DNA of 64,000 bases from Siderastrea siderea (Eukaryota > Cnidaria > Anthozoa > Scleractinia > Rhizangiidae): positions 40,493,484 to 40,557,483 of the forward strand of contig OZ034979.1 in assembly GCA_964030785.1 (NCBI GenBank). Direction: 5' to 3'. The position numbers were made by a program, and so were the translations under genes. Shown here piece by piece: positions 45,037 to 58,700 of this stretch (position 1 is the first letter of the stretch; the number at the start of each line of letters is the position of its first letter). The notes below the pieces were generated by a model that saw nothing but the letters and a program-made list of their open reading frames with translations, made no database searches and was not told the origin of the DNA.

Positions 45037-46311
45037 GCTTATTACGCTTTCCAGGTTGTCGTTAATTTAAAAGACGTCGAAGCTGACGTGTACCGGTACT
45101 TGACAGCGACTTGTTTGTTCTTTGTTTTTCAAGCATTTTTCCATGTAGTCTGTCGGCTTAATGTTTTGTTTCAGTCCCTGTGTAGGCTGTGTACCACCGG
45201 TACACGAGCAGGACAGAACCTCGACGATCGCTGACCACTGCATCTCGATCCGTCATTTTCATAATAACTTGTACACGGGAACAGGTCGTTTCACATTGAT
45301 CATGGTTCGATGTTCATATCAACCGAGTTCGCCGTCGCCTTTTTCAAACTGATAGCAATCGGCAGTAACAATTTTGACTATTTTATCACGCACCTACATC
45401 GTTTTTCTTCCCACGTCTAAGTTTATAATTATACATATGCATGCAGCAGCTCAAAGCGGCAAGAATTCGATCGCCTACTTTTACGTCAGCTGGTGAGGGA
45501 TAAAGCTGAACCACCGACTCTTTTAGAAGACTATCGACAGTGTAATCCTAACATATTTTCAGCTGATATGATGAGTATTAGCTAATTAAAAAAAAAAACA
45601 GGGTTTTAATTTAATGAATGTTTTTGCGGATTATAAATATTAATTGTTTATTATTAATATACTTTCAAATTCATTTGGCTTCGTTTCAGTTCGGTGATTA
45701 ATTCCATAAGAATTATTTTGAGATGCTAGTGGGCTCCTTTGAATTTTAAAAACAGCAAATGGGCCGAGGACAGGAACAAAGCTGGAGCAACCTGATCATC
45801 AGAAATCTTGGACACACAACAGTGCGTTAATCGAGTTTTGCTGGCAATATGAGGGTGTCAGTGGGGTTCACTGACTAGCATATAACAATGGATTTTTGTT
45901 ATAGTAACCGTATAAATGGCAAAATACGAGCTGACTATCGTATAAAAGGAAGCCGTTTTCTTAGCGTATTTTTTCTGTGCAAATAAAAAAATTGAGTTTG
46001 CCATTACTTCGTTTAAATCATTTTAGAGTCGATTTTCGTCCCTGCTAAGACCTTCCGACCATTGTTGTCGTTTTTAGTCTGCTGCGTGACTGATTTTCAT
46101 GACAAGCCCTGAGCCTGTGCTGTATCTGTGGCTTTATATAATCGTTCCAGGGTCTCTCCTGACATTCCACCTTGGCAAACGTGGCATGGCACCATTTGTG
46201 CCGTGTAATGCCGAAGTTATCAGCATTTTTGCTCAAGAATATTATATAATTGAGAGCTTCAATAACTTCAGGCTGCACGTCGAGGGCTTTCTTGGTGTCA
46301 ATTAAAGGACC
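45037..46311. other. Intergenic region, no gene recognised
   Basis: No domain-like open frame, tRNA-like sequence or inverted terminus was recognised. Open frames are below 80 codons. Confidence 0.35.
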
Positions 46312-46315
46312 TTAA

Positions 46316-46660
46316 AGGGGCTATGTCATGGAGATTTCGACGTTTTTGGGTCAGAACTGCCCTACATTAAAACTTACTACCTTTCTCAGACACAACATCA
46401 GCTTGTAGAACACTGAAAGAAAGATATCAAGTGAATTTGTGAAGAAAGAATAAATCATAATCAGAGTTTTTTGAGTTCACCAAGACACGACGATAAACTT
46501 GAAAACATTAGCCTAATTTTTTTCAAGTTGCAATCCATTTCCAGCCAGGTCTTAGTAGAAAAAATTTAAACAAAGCTGAACCAATTTGTTTAGGTTCCCA
46601 CTGCTATAAATATGTCCTTTGGCTTTTTAAAGTGACACTAGAAATGGTGACGAAGCCCCT
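46316..46660. mobile_element. Short TIR element (about 345 bp)
   Basis: AGGGGCTATGTCA at the left is answered by the inverted AGGGGCTTCGTCA at the right. Flanking A/T bases (TTAA or TAAA) make the exact duplication unclear. Confidence 0.6.
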
Positions 46661-47604
46661 AAAGTCTTACAGTTGGCACTTGAGACCACTTGATGGTAAC
46701 TCCTGTTTGATTCTGTCGATTCTGCTTGCTGCTGTGTTCAATAGAGTTTAAGCCATAGAAAAATGCGCTCATGTGATTTTTGTTCACTCGTCAGAAACTC
46801 ACCCATTCATCAGTGAAGTATTTTCCATGCTGTTTTTTATTTTTATTTTTTTTATTTAAGACCATTTTATCGATTCTGGGATTTTTTCCCTACCACAAAG
46901 AAGAAGAAAGGTTGTGATCAACATCGCTGTTGACTACATTGTGAGAAAAAGTTAGTAAACGTTAATTATTAACTGACTTTTTTCCCCGTTTGCTGTTTAC
47001 TGACTAAAAGGGATTTTTTTTACTGTTTACTGACTAAAAGGGATTTGTTTAACTGTTTACGGACTAGAGGTATACCCCATTGACACCCTCCAATATGGCT
47101 ACCAAACACTAATTCTATTAAAGGCTTCAGGGGCAGCCAATGAGAAAATTTTTGCAAAATACTTCAAATATCATTTTCTACTTTCTTAGATTGTTTCAGA
47201 GCTTTTTAAATGCACATTCGTGTCAGCTTACCCTGGTTGATCTGTTCAGAGTTTTTAGCTGATCATTTAGGCCACAGAAAATTTTAAGAAACAGGATCTT
47301 AAATGCCGAACCAGTTTCAAGCTGCTTATAGCTCTCCGAAAATGCTGCTTGACCTTATTGTACACTCTAAATGATATATTTGTCCCTCCAAAAACAATAG
47401 GAATTAATCAGTCCCCTTGCTACGAACGTTTGAGGTGATGTTGGGGGTGGTACTCGGGAAACATTTTGGTGGGGGTCAGTGCTGCTGGGTCTCAGAAACT
47501 GACCCATAGCAGACCACATTTAGGTCCTTTTTGCAACCCTATACTAGACTAGATGCCAAAAACCCCATCCCAGACTAGCTATCTTCCAGCTATCTATCAC
47601 AATT

Positions 47605-48083
47605 GAAGGGCCCGGTGGAAAAAGGGCGTAAGTGATGATTGCAGATTGAAAATCTTCATTGCTGCTATTTAGCTGAACGTTGGCACACAGGCTGGTTTTC
47701 CTGTAAGGAACATTGTTGTGCAGTTATTTCTTGACCTGAGAGCTTCAATTTGAAGAATTAACATATTGCTTTTGCTTAAAACTGACACAAAGAAAACGAC
47801 AGGACCGCAGATTCTAAGTTGAATTCCTTTGTTTTAGTTCAGGCAGAGAACAAAAGAAATCTTTCACGCATCACTTGAGCGAGTTCAGTTCAACAAAACT
47901 TTTGACGCAAAAGTAATACACTAATTCTTCAAATTTTAGATCTCAGGTCAAGAAATAAGTGCGCAACAGCGTTCCTCACATGAAAACCAGCCTGTGTGCC
48001 AATGTTCAGCTAAATACACTGTAGGAGCAATTTCGATTTTAACCTCAAATCATCACTTACACGCTTTTTCCACCGGGCCCTTC
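47605..48083. mobile_element. 479-bp foldback element
   Basis: GAAGGGCCCGGTGGAAAAAG at the left is inverted at the right end. The arms of about 180 bp share CTGTGTGCCAA/TTGGCACACAG, TTCAGCTAAAT and TTATTTCTTGACCTGAGA. AATT flanks both ends. Confidence 0.75.
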
Positions 48084-49283
48084 AATTATAACCACATGGT
48101 GTTTTTAATGGAAAGCCTTCTATTGATCCACAAAGTTGCCATAATTGAATTTACATTTATTTCAGATTTATTTCTGAGTTTTTCAAACCCTTTTTTGGAA
48201 TGAATTTTTCACGCCACTGACTGATTTATTTCCGAGTTTTTCAAACCCTTTTATGGAATAAATTTTTCACACCACTTACCAGTTTCCCAGTAATTGATAC
48301 CCTATTATAGATCAAAACTCCCTGATTTCTATACCCTTTCCCAGACCAAACTGCTTGAAAACCATACCATTAACAGCACATACCTATATAATTAATATAG
48401 AGTCCCCAACCCAGGGTTAAGCCAAAGAAATCTCTGTTTTCACTGCAATGAAATCCGAATATCCCGGGTGATTTAGGCCTTACCGAACAGATATTATCCA
48501 GCTAAATTCCGGAATTTTTTTCAGGAATTCTGAACAGTTACATTTCCCAAACAAACAGGATCCAAACCTGCTCTTCATTTCCAGAGCTTCGCTCAGTAAC
48601 AAACTCTGTACTCTGTATTTCGAGAAGGCACAGTGGCCAATTGTACACTCAAAACATTACTTGATGGATGAATCCCAAGTATTGCAATCGCCAGAAGATA
48701 AGCAGTGAATATAAGCAACCTATTCCTGGAGTTTCACCTCCTACAATGATTTTTGCTTTTTAACATGCTTTCTGGATCCTTAAATTTGAATTTTAGCTAT
48801 TTAAACTAAAATCCTCTCCCTTTGGAGTGATATGTCAAACACGCGAAAAGACTGTTTCATCAGGTGTTTGGATACCTGATGAAACACTTTTTCAAGTGTT
48901 TGAAATAGCAAGTCTCAAACCATTATCAATAATTGATAAATATTCTCCACGAATTATTCTTGGAGAAATTCAAAGCAAAAGTTCGCCAGAGTTTATGCTA
49001 ATTAAGATCCAGTTTCCAAACCACCATCGTGGTAGCTAGTGATTTCCTTTGTTTTCTCTTTATGAATTATTAATGAGTTTGAGAAGAGTGATATCTTGGT
49101 AAATTATTTCGATCAGTTGTTTTTAAATTGTCCTACATGAATGCCACTAAATGAAAAAAGATATTGTACATTAAAACTGAAAATAACCTTCCCCGTGAAA
49201 GCGATTTTGAAAAAAGAAATCAAAACATGTCACACAGTTCTAAGTTATCGTCATTTTTTTCAGGTTTAAAAACCTTAAAAACC
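48084..49283. other. Intergenic region, no gene recognised
   Basis: Contains a short direct repeat (GAGTTTTTCAAACCCTTTT twice near 48175-48260) and a small inverted GTTTCATCAGGTGT/ACCTGATGAAAC pair near 48855-48885. No coding motif. Confidence 0.4.
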
Positions 49284-50854
49284 GGAGGGTGTCAACTGCA
49301 GGTTGCAGGTTGTGGGTTGCGAGTTGCAGGTTGCGGGTTGCGGGAAGCAGCAGTTAATTACAAATTAAAAAAGCAGTTAATTAAAGGATAAGATAATAAA
49401 AGGAGTAAGAATAGCTTCAATTATTATGTAAAAATTGCCTTTTTGTGTGAAAGGGCGCACAATAAACAAAGCACATGCCACTGCGGTGTTTAAAGATTTT
49501 ATAAAGCAGGCTTTGATGATGGATGAGATCGAAAGTGCTCACTGAAGGTGATAATAATTTTGCAAGGTTTTACATAAAAATGTAACGCACTTAGCAGAAA
49601 ACCAACCCACCGAACTGCTGGTGGCTCATTTTGCAAAATACAGATTTTTCATTTCACAAATTACAGATTTTCATTTCGCAAAATACAGATTTTCATTTTG
49701 CAAATTACAGATTTTCATTTCGCAAATTACAGATTTCGCAAAATACAGATTTTCATTTCATTTTGTTCCGTTTAATTCCTTTCGCAAATTACAGTAAGCC
49801 CTTAAATGTGGTTAAAAATTTACACATCGTGCTTGTATAAAAACAAATGAAATGCCTCGGACAAAAAAAACTCAGGTGTTTTCGGAACCAGTGTCGAATT
49901 ATCAATGGCAATGGAAAGCTAGCTTGACGGGCTGCAAAATTGCCAAATGAGAAAAGAATTTGGGCTCAAATTTGGCCTCAAGCTCCACTTTACAATAGTG
50001 TTTGGAGAACATTCTGAAAAGAAAAGACATTTCAAGTTGAAGGTTGTATAGTTTTAATGCTCCTATAGTTTAATAAGCAAGAATGTACAAATGCGCAATA
50101 ATGTGCAGCACGTTTCATTACTTGCACTTTGCACAATATATCGAATTGAAACTAAGTTGAAATGTTAATTTTAGTTCTGCAAGGTGACTGGTTTTTGGCT
50201 GGTTTACATACATCTGGATTTTGTTTGCATTATGATGCAAGCTTGCCGGTAATTTCAATAAGTTCACATTATACATCACCAGTTAAACTAATGCCCGATC
50301 ATGAAATCTTTACAATCTAATGTGATCGAGTCATTCTGTTGTTATTATTAAAATCTCCTGTCTCAATTCGTGCATGTATTACACCAATTGAAAATGTTAA
50401 ATGGTAATTTCAGAACTGAAAATGACAGCAGTTTGTCAAAACATGTTTTTGAAACTAATACAACTATCATGACTTTTCTTAAAATTGTCAACTCCATAGA
50501 CTTCAAAATCTCAGGTTCTTTGGGAATTTAAGGGTGGGTGGTGGTTGTTCTCCATTATGGCCTTGATTGATCATTGCCAATAGCTAATGATTAAACCGCA
50601 CCTTTCACCTAATATTTCCATTCCAAACTGGGAGTGTGGCATATCTGTAAGAACACCTTGAAACGGTTCTGCAAACTCTCATTCCATGAGTCTAGTCCAG
50701 TTCAAGTTTTTCATTACCAAGGTTTCTTTACAAATGAAACAATTCGGATTTTCTTGAAGAAATTTAAGTAGAAGCGTACCAGGTCATACTATCTGCCGAT
50801 TGAAAAAAAATGTAATCGCAACCTGCAACCTGCAACCTGTAGTTTACACCCTCT
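49284..50854. mobile_element. 1.57-kb TIR element with GGTTGCA minisatellite ends
   Basis: GAGGGTGTCAACTGCAGGTT at the left is mirrored by the inverted GAGGGTGTAAACTACAGGTT at the right; both continue into 7-bp GGTTGCA/G units (longer on the left). No transposase. A second minisatellite lies inside. Confidence 0.65.
49632..49795. repeat. Minisatellite, about 22-bp unit
   Basis: Six or more units of GCAAATTACAGATTTTCATTTC with variants (CAAAATACAG). Confidence 0.85.
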
Positions 50855-51099
50855 GCTTAAAAAGGGTATCAATTTTGGAATTTTTAATCCTTAAATAGGG
50901 TTAGGGTTTAAGAACCTTTGCAGGTACCATCTATTGTGAATTGATGGGAGTACCCCCACCTCCTGCAGGGGGGGGGGGGGGGGGCAGGGATCTGAGTGCA
51001 GACGTACTAGTCTAGAAACAAGCCCCTGCAGTGTTTTCATTATCTGATGAGGAAGCTCAGGTCCTGGGGGAACAGTCCTGGTTTGAATTTATTTGTTGG

Positions 51100-52567
51100 T
51101 TTTTTATTCTGGGAAGCGTTCTGATCCGACGAATTATCGGCCAATATCAGTAATTCCAGTTGTGGCCAAAGTCTTTGAACGGATAATTTACGATCAACTT
51201 TATCATTATTTAACAAAAAACAACTTTTTCTCGTGCCATCAATCTGGTTTTCGGTCTCTGCATTCCACGCTCACCGCACTTATCGAAGCTACAGATAGCT
51301 GGGCCTTGGATATAGACCGTGGTCTTGTTAATGCCGTAGTCTTTTTAGATCTCAAAAAGGCATTTGATACAGTAGATCACGATATTTTGTTGCGAAAATT
51401 GCAATACTATGGGATTTGTTGGACCAGTCATCAATGGTTTGCTTCTTATTTAGATAATCGAACACAGATTTGTCATATTAATTCTTGTAAGTCAACTCCG
51501 AAATGTCTAAGATGTGGTGTTCCCCAGGGAACAATTTTGGGACCTCTTCTGTTTTTGATATATATTAATGACTTACCACACTGTCTGACATATTCGGAAC
51601 CCAGAATGTACGCAGATGATACTAGCCTAACACTTGCTAGCACTGACATTGAGCATATAAATTATCGCCTTAATCACGACCTGAGAAATGTGTACGAATG
51701 GCTGTCTGCTAACAAGCTTACTCTAAATATGACTAAAACTGAGTTTATGCTTATTGCATCAAGGCAGAAGTTATCACAATTTACGGAAAGTCCCTTTCTT
51801 ACTATAAATGAGAACGCAATAGAACAAGTAACCTCCGCTAAATCCCTCGGAGTTTATGTTGATCAAAATATAAACTGGGAGTGTCATATTGAAAACATTT
51901 CTAAGAAGATAGCTTGTGCCATTGGTGCAATTACACGAATTCGGCATCTCACTCCATTTAATATTTTAATCAAAGTTTATAATAGCCTTATTCAACCACA
52001 ATTTGATTATTGCAACGTAGTGTGGGGAAGCTGTAACAAGGGCCTTGCTGAAAAACTGCAAAGGCTTCAAAACCGCGCAGCTCGTACCCTAATGTCTGCG
52101 AGCTATGATAGTAATTTAGATGATTTGTTCCGGACACTGGGGTGGCGAAGACTCTATTATCAAAGATTGGAACAGAAGTCTATCCTAATGTATAAAACAT
52201 TACATGGTATGACTCCTGATTATCTGAGATCAAGATTCGTATATCGTGACGATGTTAGTGCTTATCGTTTAAGGAATACCGAAAACAAATTAGTTCTTCC
52301 ACAACCTCGAACTGATTATCTCAAAAAAAGTTTTTCGTACAGCGGAGCTCAGTTGTGGAACAACTTACCTGTAGACCTAAGACAAGCATCTTCACTGGCC
52401 GATTTCAAATCTAAATTAAGTCGGCACAGTTTAAAGTAATATCTAAATTTTACATGTAAGTGAATTTTAGACACGGCCTCCATGAAAAGCAGACTTTTCT
52501 TTTGTTATTTTGAATTTGTTGTTATTAAATTTTTGTAGTTAGTTAGATAGGTAGATAGTCCAGTAAT

Positions 52568-52613
<46 letters not shown>

Positions 52614-52632
52614 TTATCTTATCTTATCTTAT
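51100..52632 (+). mobile_element. 5'-truncated CR1/L2-type LINE with open reverse transcriptase
   Basis: The element starts abruptly within the reverse transcriptase (DPTNYRPISVIPVVAKVFER) and stays open to TAA at 52437-52439. Motifs in order are FLDLKKAFDTVDH, GVPQGTILGPLLFLIYINDL, the catalytic YADD (51609-51620), SLGVYVD and the C-terminal LWNNLPVDLR. The 3' end is a (TTATC)n tail near 52605-52632. Truncation at the 5' end and the short-repeat tail are typical of CR1/L2 retroposition. No endonuclease remains, so it is not autonomous. The uninterrupted 440-codon frame suggests a young copy. It ends 95 bases upstream of the HEPN-NB-ARC start codon. Confidence 0.85.
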
Positions 52633-52726
52633 TTGGTCACAGGGACTAGTTGCACAAACAGTACACTCTGAAGATTGATTAAAGATAAGCTCAATTTGAA
52701 GAAACATCTTAGTACGTACTGTCTTC

Positions 52727-52760
52727 ATGGCAACAGCTAGCTCAACTGCTGCTGGAACTA
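52727..52760 (+). CDS. Exon 1 of HEPN-NB-ARC gene (start codon)
   Basis: It encodes MATASSTAAGT plus one base before the donor GTAAGT. Joined to the next exon it gives a serine codon and then SSFDLGENQ. Chosen by the ATG, donor strength and phase. The short alanine/serine leader makes it less certain than the others. Confidence 0.65.
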
Positions 52761-55700
52761 GTAAGTATTATATGGGTAGCGACAAACGGTGGGGTAGGCC
52801 ATGGGGTAGGCCATGAACAACTGCATTTCTTAAGATAAATTACGGCCATCAAAAAGTTTAACCACTTTGAAAGAAACAACCACTTTTCCTTGGGGGGGGG
52901 GGGGGGTGGGGTACTCAACAGATGCAAGAGTAGGGAGGTGGGTCAAACCCTGACCATGTTTAAGACAGAAATAGCTGATTTTTCTACCCTGTTTAAGGCA
53001 GAACAAATTTTTTCAGGAACCGTTTAGCCCTTAATGATACGCTGTCTTAGACTAGAATGGAGTAAGGATAAACTGTTTCTTGTCTTAATACATTGATAAT
53101 TAGAAATCTGTTTACAGCTTCATGGAGTGGTTGAGCTGTTTGTGGTAATTGAGTTTACCCTTACGACATTTAAGACAAAACCGTGTGAAAACCATACCCT
53201 GTTACTGGCCACACATCCCTGTTAAGGTCAGATGATGGAGTAACCACCCCCCCCCCCCTCCCAACTGCTTTTACCTCATGTCTATCAGGACTTACGGAAC
53301 CAGGAGCATATTCCAATGGAACTTAACATGCATGGTTAGTTCATTCAAAATTATTGCATGAAATTGCAGTAATGTGATGGTCAAAAGTTTCCTTTTCACC
53401 TCAGCTAAATTGTTTACTTTGCAACTGTATGAGTTTGCCAGCTTTTTAATGCAATGTAACTCAATGTTTGTCATGGTTTCCTATTCAGGTATTTTTTGGC
53501 TTGTTACCCATTCCTCTCCAATTAATCATAAAGGAGGCCATGTTTTTATCATCAAATACAAAACACCGTATGTTTGTTGAAAACTACAGTACATAGCGTG
53601 TACATGTACCTTAACCGGAAAATGTTCTTCTTTATGGGGAGCAGGAAGAAGGAACTCACTTCAGATCATGATAAGAGTACATTCTTGGAATCCCGCTTTA
53701 CAAACGCCCGCTTTAAGCTATTACAGACAAGAAATTCTGTCCCAACAGAAGGCTCATACATTTTTTTTCTTCCATTAGCCCGCTTTATGTTTTAATACGG
53801 ACAAATACAATAGACACTTTTCCCTGACCTGAGTGACATATGCTCCCATAAAAATTTAACCTAGCTCAACTCGCTTTACGGACAGTGGTTATCTTTATAC
53901 AGTGTACTGAATATTGTCATTTTAGTCCATCTGGCTGAGCTGAAACCCAAAAAGTTAGTGCAAAGCAAAGTTACAGACTATTTAAATAGACCCGGGCTGA
54001 TGTTGTGCTATAAACCAGCATAATTAAATAATTATTCCAATTGATTTATTTATTCCATATTTAATAGTAAACAAGTAGAATTACCAGCAACTGAATGTAA
54101 CAACATTCTCCATGTAGTCATGCAATTTGTACCATCACAATCACAGGCATCACTGTAGTCTTTCTTGACATTGTCCTTTGTCAAGCAATTATAGATATGT
54201 AAGCTAATATAATTATTCTCACACAAATAATACTCACAAGGTTCATTATTATGTTTAAGAGCCAAAATGTACCTTATTTGTATTTTTGCTTTAATAGGTG
54301 CAATTCCCTCACATTTATGCTTGATTATGATGAGGATTTTAAGAGATTCAAGAGTAAATAATGTTCTATGAAATTGACCACCGGTAGGCCATTAAGGATA
54401 CTGCCATGGCCTACGCCATATGCATGACCTACATGTACACCATGGCCTACTCCACATTTTGTCTCAAATAAAGTTCAAATTTTTATTTATCAGTCATTAG
54501 AATATAGTATGTAGTGAATTAGGTTCGATCTGCTTTTAATCGTGTCATATATATTTTCCTTTTTCTATTTTATGTAAAATTGGGGAGGGCCATATTGTAA
54601 ACTACATTGTACTGGCCAACCAGTAAAATTTAATGTTACCCTCATTAAATAAAGACTTTATTATTATTATAGTATAATTGGTGGAGTAAGCAATTTAATA
54701 CAGCCACATCGCTTCAGGTTGTGTCAATTCCAATTTTAGACGTACGTGTGCCAGTCTTACTAGCTATAGGAAAGTTACTTAGTTTGTCAGATAAGTGACT
54801 GTTTGAAATTTCTGGAGGTGCCAACAGTCTTTTGTTCGAAATGGATTAATTTTAAAATAACTGTGGAGAGACAATGTTTTACTTGATTGCTGACAAAGGG
54901 TTCAAAGGATGTTCCTACCAGCTGTATATGCGCATCCTTACTGCATGATGATGCAATTCATGTCATAAAGTCACACCCTGTCATGCACATGCATGGAGTG
55001 CACTCAGGTGCATGGGCATTGTATTTAATATATGCATGGGTCTAACTCTCTTAAAATCTCTGTGACCTCATGGTCAGTTTTTCTTGTTCACGTTTAGCCT
55101 GCGTACCAAGCGTTTCCGTAGGGCTTTCTGCAGGTTTGAAGCATTTTTTGCTTTTTGAACCTGTGAAAATTGGGAGTGTTGCGCCCAATTTTTGCGCCGC
55201 CCAAAAGCGAAAAATGCCTCGAACGGGCAAAAAAAAACTATGGAAATGCTTGCTATGCAGGCTAGTTCATGTTAGATCATGACTTTCTTTATCAGTTACC
55301 TAATTGTATCAGAAGTTTGATAAAAATCTGTGTTGTAGAAGATTTTTCCATAAACCTCCTTAAATGTACTGCACTGCATGGTTTCAGTTAAACAGTCTGA
55401 CATTTAATTAATAAGGATATCATAAGCATCCAAAGCAGAAAAAATATTTAAATGCGGCTAAATTTTATTTAGGCCGGAAGTTAAACTTGAGTCAATGCGG
55501 TCAGCAGCTTTGCCCCTGTTTGGGATGTGTAAGTTGCGGGGTGGCCCGGGGCCTTGTGCAGGGTGTTGCGTTACATGTGCCTGATTGTTGCGGATCACTC
55601 TAAATGGCTTTGGGGCTAGTGAATCGTTGCAGATTCTTGCTCCCAACCCTTCCCGCCCCCGTTTCTGTCTGGTTCTTGTCTAGGTAAGTATGGTCAGGTA

Positions 55701-58700
55701 GGTTGTTATAATTTCCACTGAATATATTTCAGTGTGACAGTGCCTTTTTAGCAGCTGCGTGCAGGGTGGTTCCCGCTTCCAGGGTTGCCATGGTTACCTC
55801 CTTGCTATGCCTGGATTGCATCAGGCCCTCGCTAACCTTTAAGACACCAGTTCCCAAGCTCATCTATTGACGATGAATTTAAATTGCATTTTAAGTAATT
55901 GGCCTATTCTTTGAATTTGCAGGTAGCAGCTTTGATCTTGGAGAAAATCAGAAGAGATGGATGGTGATTGGCATTTGTTTGAACAGGGTACTGTTACCAG
56001 TCCTCCGGGATTTTGTCAGTCGAGAAATAACCAACCACTACACAGCCCTTAAGGGTACACATAGAATTGACACTCAAGTCTTTAAAGGGCGTCATTTGGC
56101 CCATGATGGACCATTTAAGTTGAATTATGGAAGCATCAACAACAACCTGGGAATGTATGGAAAAACAATAAGTTCGTATAATTACGAAGTCAAGTCTCCT
56201 GAAGACCTGGCTAAACTGTACCTTGAACCACGCATGGCCAAGTTTACAGGTATGAGCACATTATTTAAGTCAAATGAGAAACTCGGTGTTTTGATCCCCA
56301 ACATGGGTGCTTCTTATACCTTTCATTAATTTAAAACTGTGTGCTTGGCATAACCACAGATAATAAGAGAATCTTGTTATGAAGCTCAGCAAAGACCTTT
56401 CTTTTATGTTTTTGTTTTCGGTTTTTAGCCTTGACCACACATGAACAACAATAAGATAAGTTATTCAGCCATAGTGTGCAAACCTCTCCTTGTGATTAAT
56501 ACAAAAAAAAATTAAATTTGTCTCGTTATTAACGTGGCTATATGTCATGAGTATAATTCTTTTGCATTTATGTGACTGTTTAATACATTTGGAATTATAA
56601 TTAATACTAATTATTACTAAAATTAATTAACTAATAATTGATTAAGAATTAATAATAATTCATAAAAGGTAGGCAATACTACAAACTAGCCACGAAAGGC
56701 CTACATGCCCATGGCTTAACCCGGTTTCTGGAGCATGAAGTAATTAGCAGTATTGTTACTCCCCCTTAGATGGAATGCTATTCCATCCCAGAATTGCCCC
56801 CAGCTTTATTAACTGGAAATCGGTCGTTGTGACCCGAGGAGCAGTGGTATAGGCCACTTGGAAATGTGGCCCATACTTTCCTGTCTGTACACAAGAGAAA
56901 CTTAGGAGACTGGAACCAAGCTGGCAATTTCACACTGATGTTATGAAATGAAGTACCATGACAACGTTACAAGTAACGTTCACGCAACGTTCTTTGGTTC
57001 ACGACCGTTGCGAACGTTCGTGGTCACGCAACGTTCCTACATGCGGGAGAGGGAGAGGGCATTGCTTGACGACCTAAAGAATGGTTGCTTAAGTAGCAGA
57101 CTAACAATTTTGGTAGGGAGAAAATTTTGAGCCCGATTATAGTCCAAATTGGATAATACACGGCCCCTAGTGTGTGTTAATTATATTAAGGTAAACCTCG
57201 AAACGGGTGCGAAAAAGAAAAAAACTGGGGGTAAAGGGAAGACTATTCTTTGCCAATTTTTTTAGTGCCCGTTTCGACCTTCCCTCTCCTCGGCTACCTG
57301 TCCCCAGGTGTTCGGGGATGAACTCGTATCTGATTGGTCTTAACAGAGTCAACGTGACGTTTTTTAATAAGTAGACGTACTCTAATCGCAGCCGCAGCAA
57401 CCCGGCAATGGACGTTCTGAAATGGCCCACGCTGGAGGAGCGCCGTCGTAAATCTGTTTTTAAAGTCGTTAAGAAATGCCTGCAAGGGCAATGTCCCCAA
57501 TATTTTAAAGAATATTTTAAACGTAATAATACAATCCATGCGCGCGCCACTAGACAAAGCAACCTTTTACATCCGCCTGCTGTGAGGACTGAGATCGCAA
57601 AACGATCCTTCTATTACTATGGTTGCACTCTTTTTAACGAACTATCTTGATGGTATTTTTCGTATTCATTTGCTTCTAAATCTTTTATTTGTACATAGTT
57701 TTCTATCTATATTATTATTAGTGTTAGTGTAATGCATATGTATGCATAGTTTTAGTACATTGTTGCGCTCAGGGCTCCCATTGATAACAGACAACTTTTT
57801 GCATCTGAAGGGGCTACCCTGAGCGGTATAAATCAATAAAGGTTCTTCTTCTTCTTCTTCTTCTAATCATATCAATAGCAAAATGCGGGAAAACATTGCT
57901 ACATGTGAAAGCTTTTGGTAGCTAACAAGGCCGGTTCCGAATGTAAAAGAGGAACACATTTAGTGTACTGTCAAACTGTAAACAGATGTAGTAGGCTAAT
58001 AGATTATATTTTGTTCCCAGGATTTGATAATTCATGCGACCTGTCCGCAGTGTTAGGAATCCTGGCGAATGCGTCTATTTTTCATGCTGGAATGATTCCA
58101 CTTAATGCCAAGACCGTGCGCTCTAAAGTTAGGAATGAGTGGGGGCATTGCAATTTTGACCACTGGACTGATCCTGAGTTCCAGAATTGTTTTCAGCTCA
58201 TGGAAAAATTGCTCCATTCATTGGGGCTGCCAAGGGCAGATGAAACTAAAATACTTTCTAACCTTTGCGACTGGAAGAAAAAGGGTGAGTATTGTCAATA
58301 GTCTATACTTTTCGAGAAGATATTCAAATACTTTTCCCAGTTCTCACATCGTACCAAAACAAATCGGTGAAGGCAAAACATTCCGCATTTAAGTGTAAGT
58401 TCGTCAGGTGAAATGCGCCCGAGTTATCGGCATTTCTGCCTCCATTCGCGCGTCATGTATCAGTATTATCGATATGATAAGAGAAAAACGAGAGAAAAAA
58501 GGACTTTTGTACTAATATAGTGAAGGCCCATACTGCTGCTTCGGCTGATACTAAATTAACTTTTTCCTTCTCGATGATCTGTTGTCAGGCGTTTTTCTTT
58601 CCTGTTTATCTCAGATAAATAGATGCGAATTTGGCCTGTTCATCCATGGCAGGCGTTGGGGACCGGTAATTTATTTTGTAAGTGTTGGACAGAGCAGTGG

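Noticed and set aside
54050..54265. Cysteine-containing 71-codon frame on the minus strand
   Set aside because: No splice sites or motif support it; it lies in intron 1 of the receptor gene.
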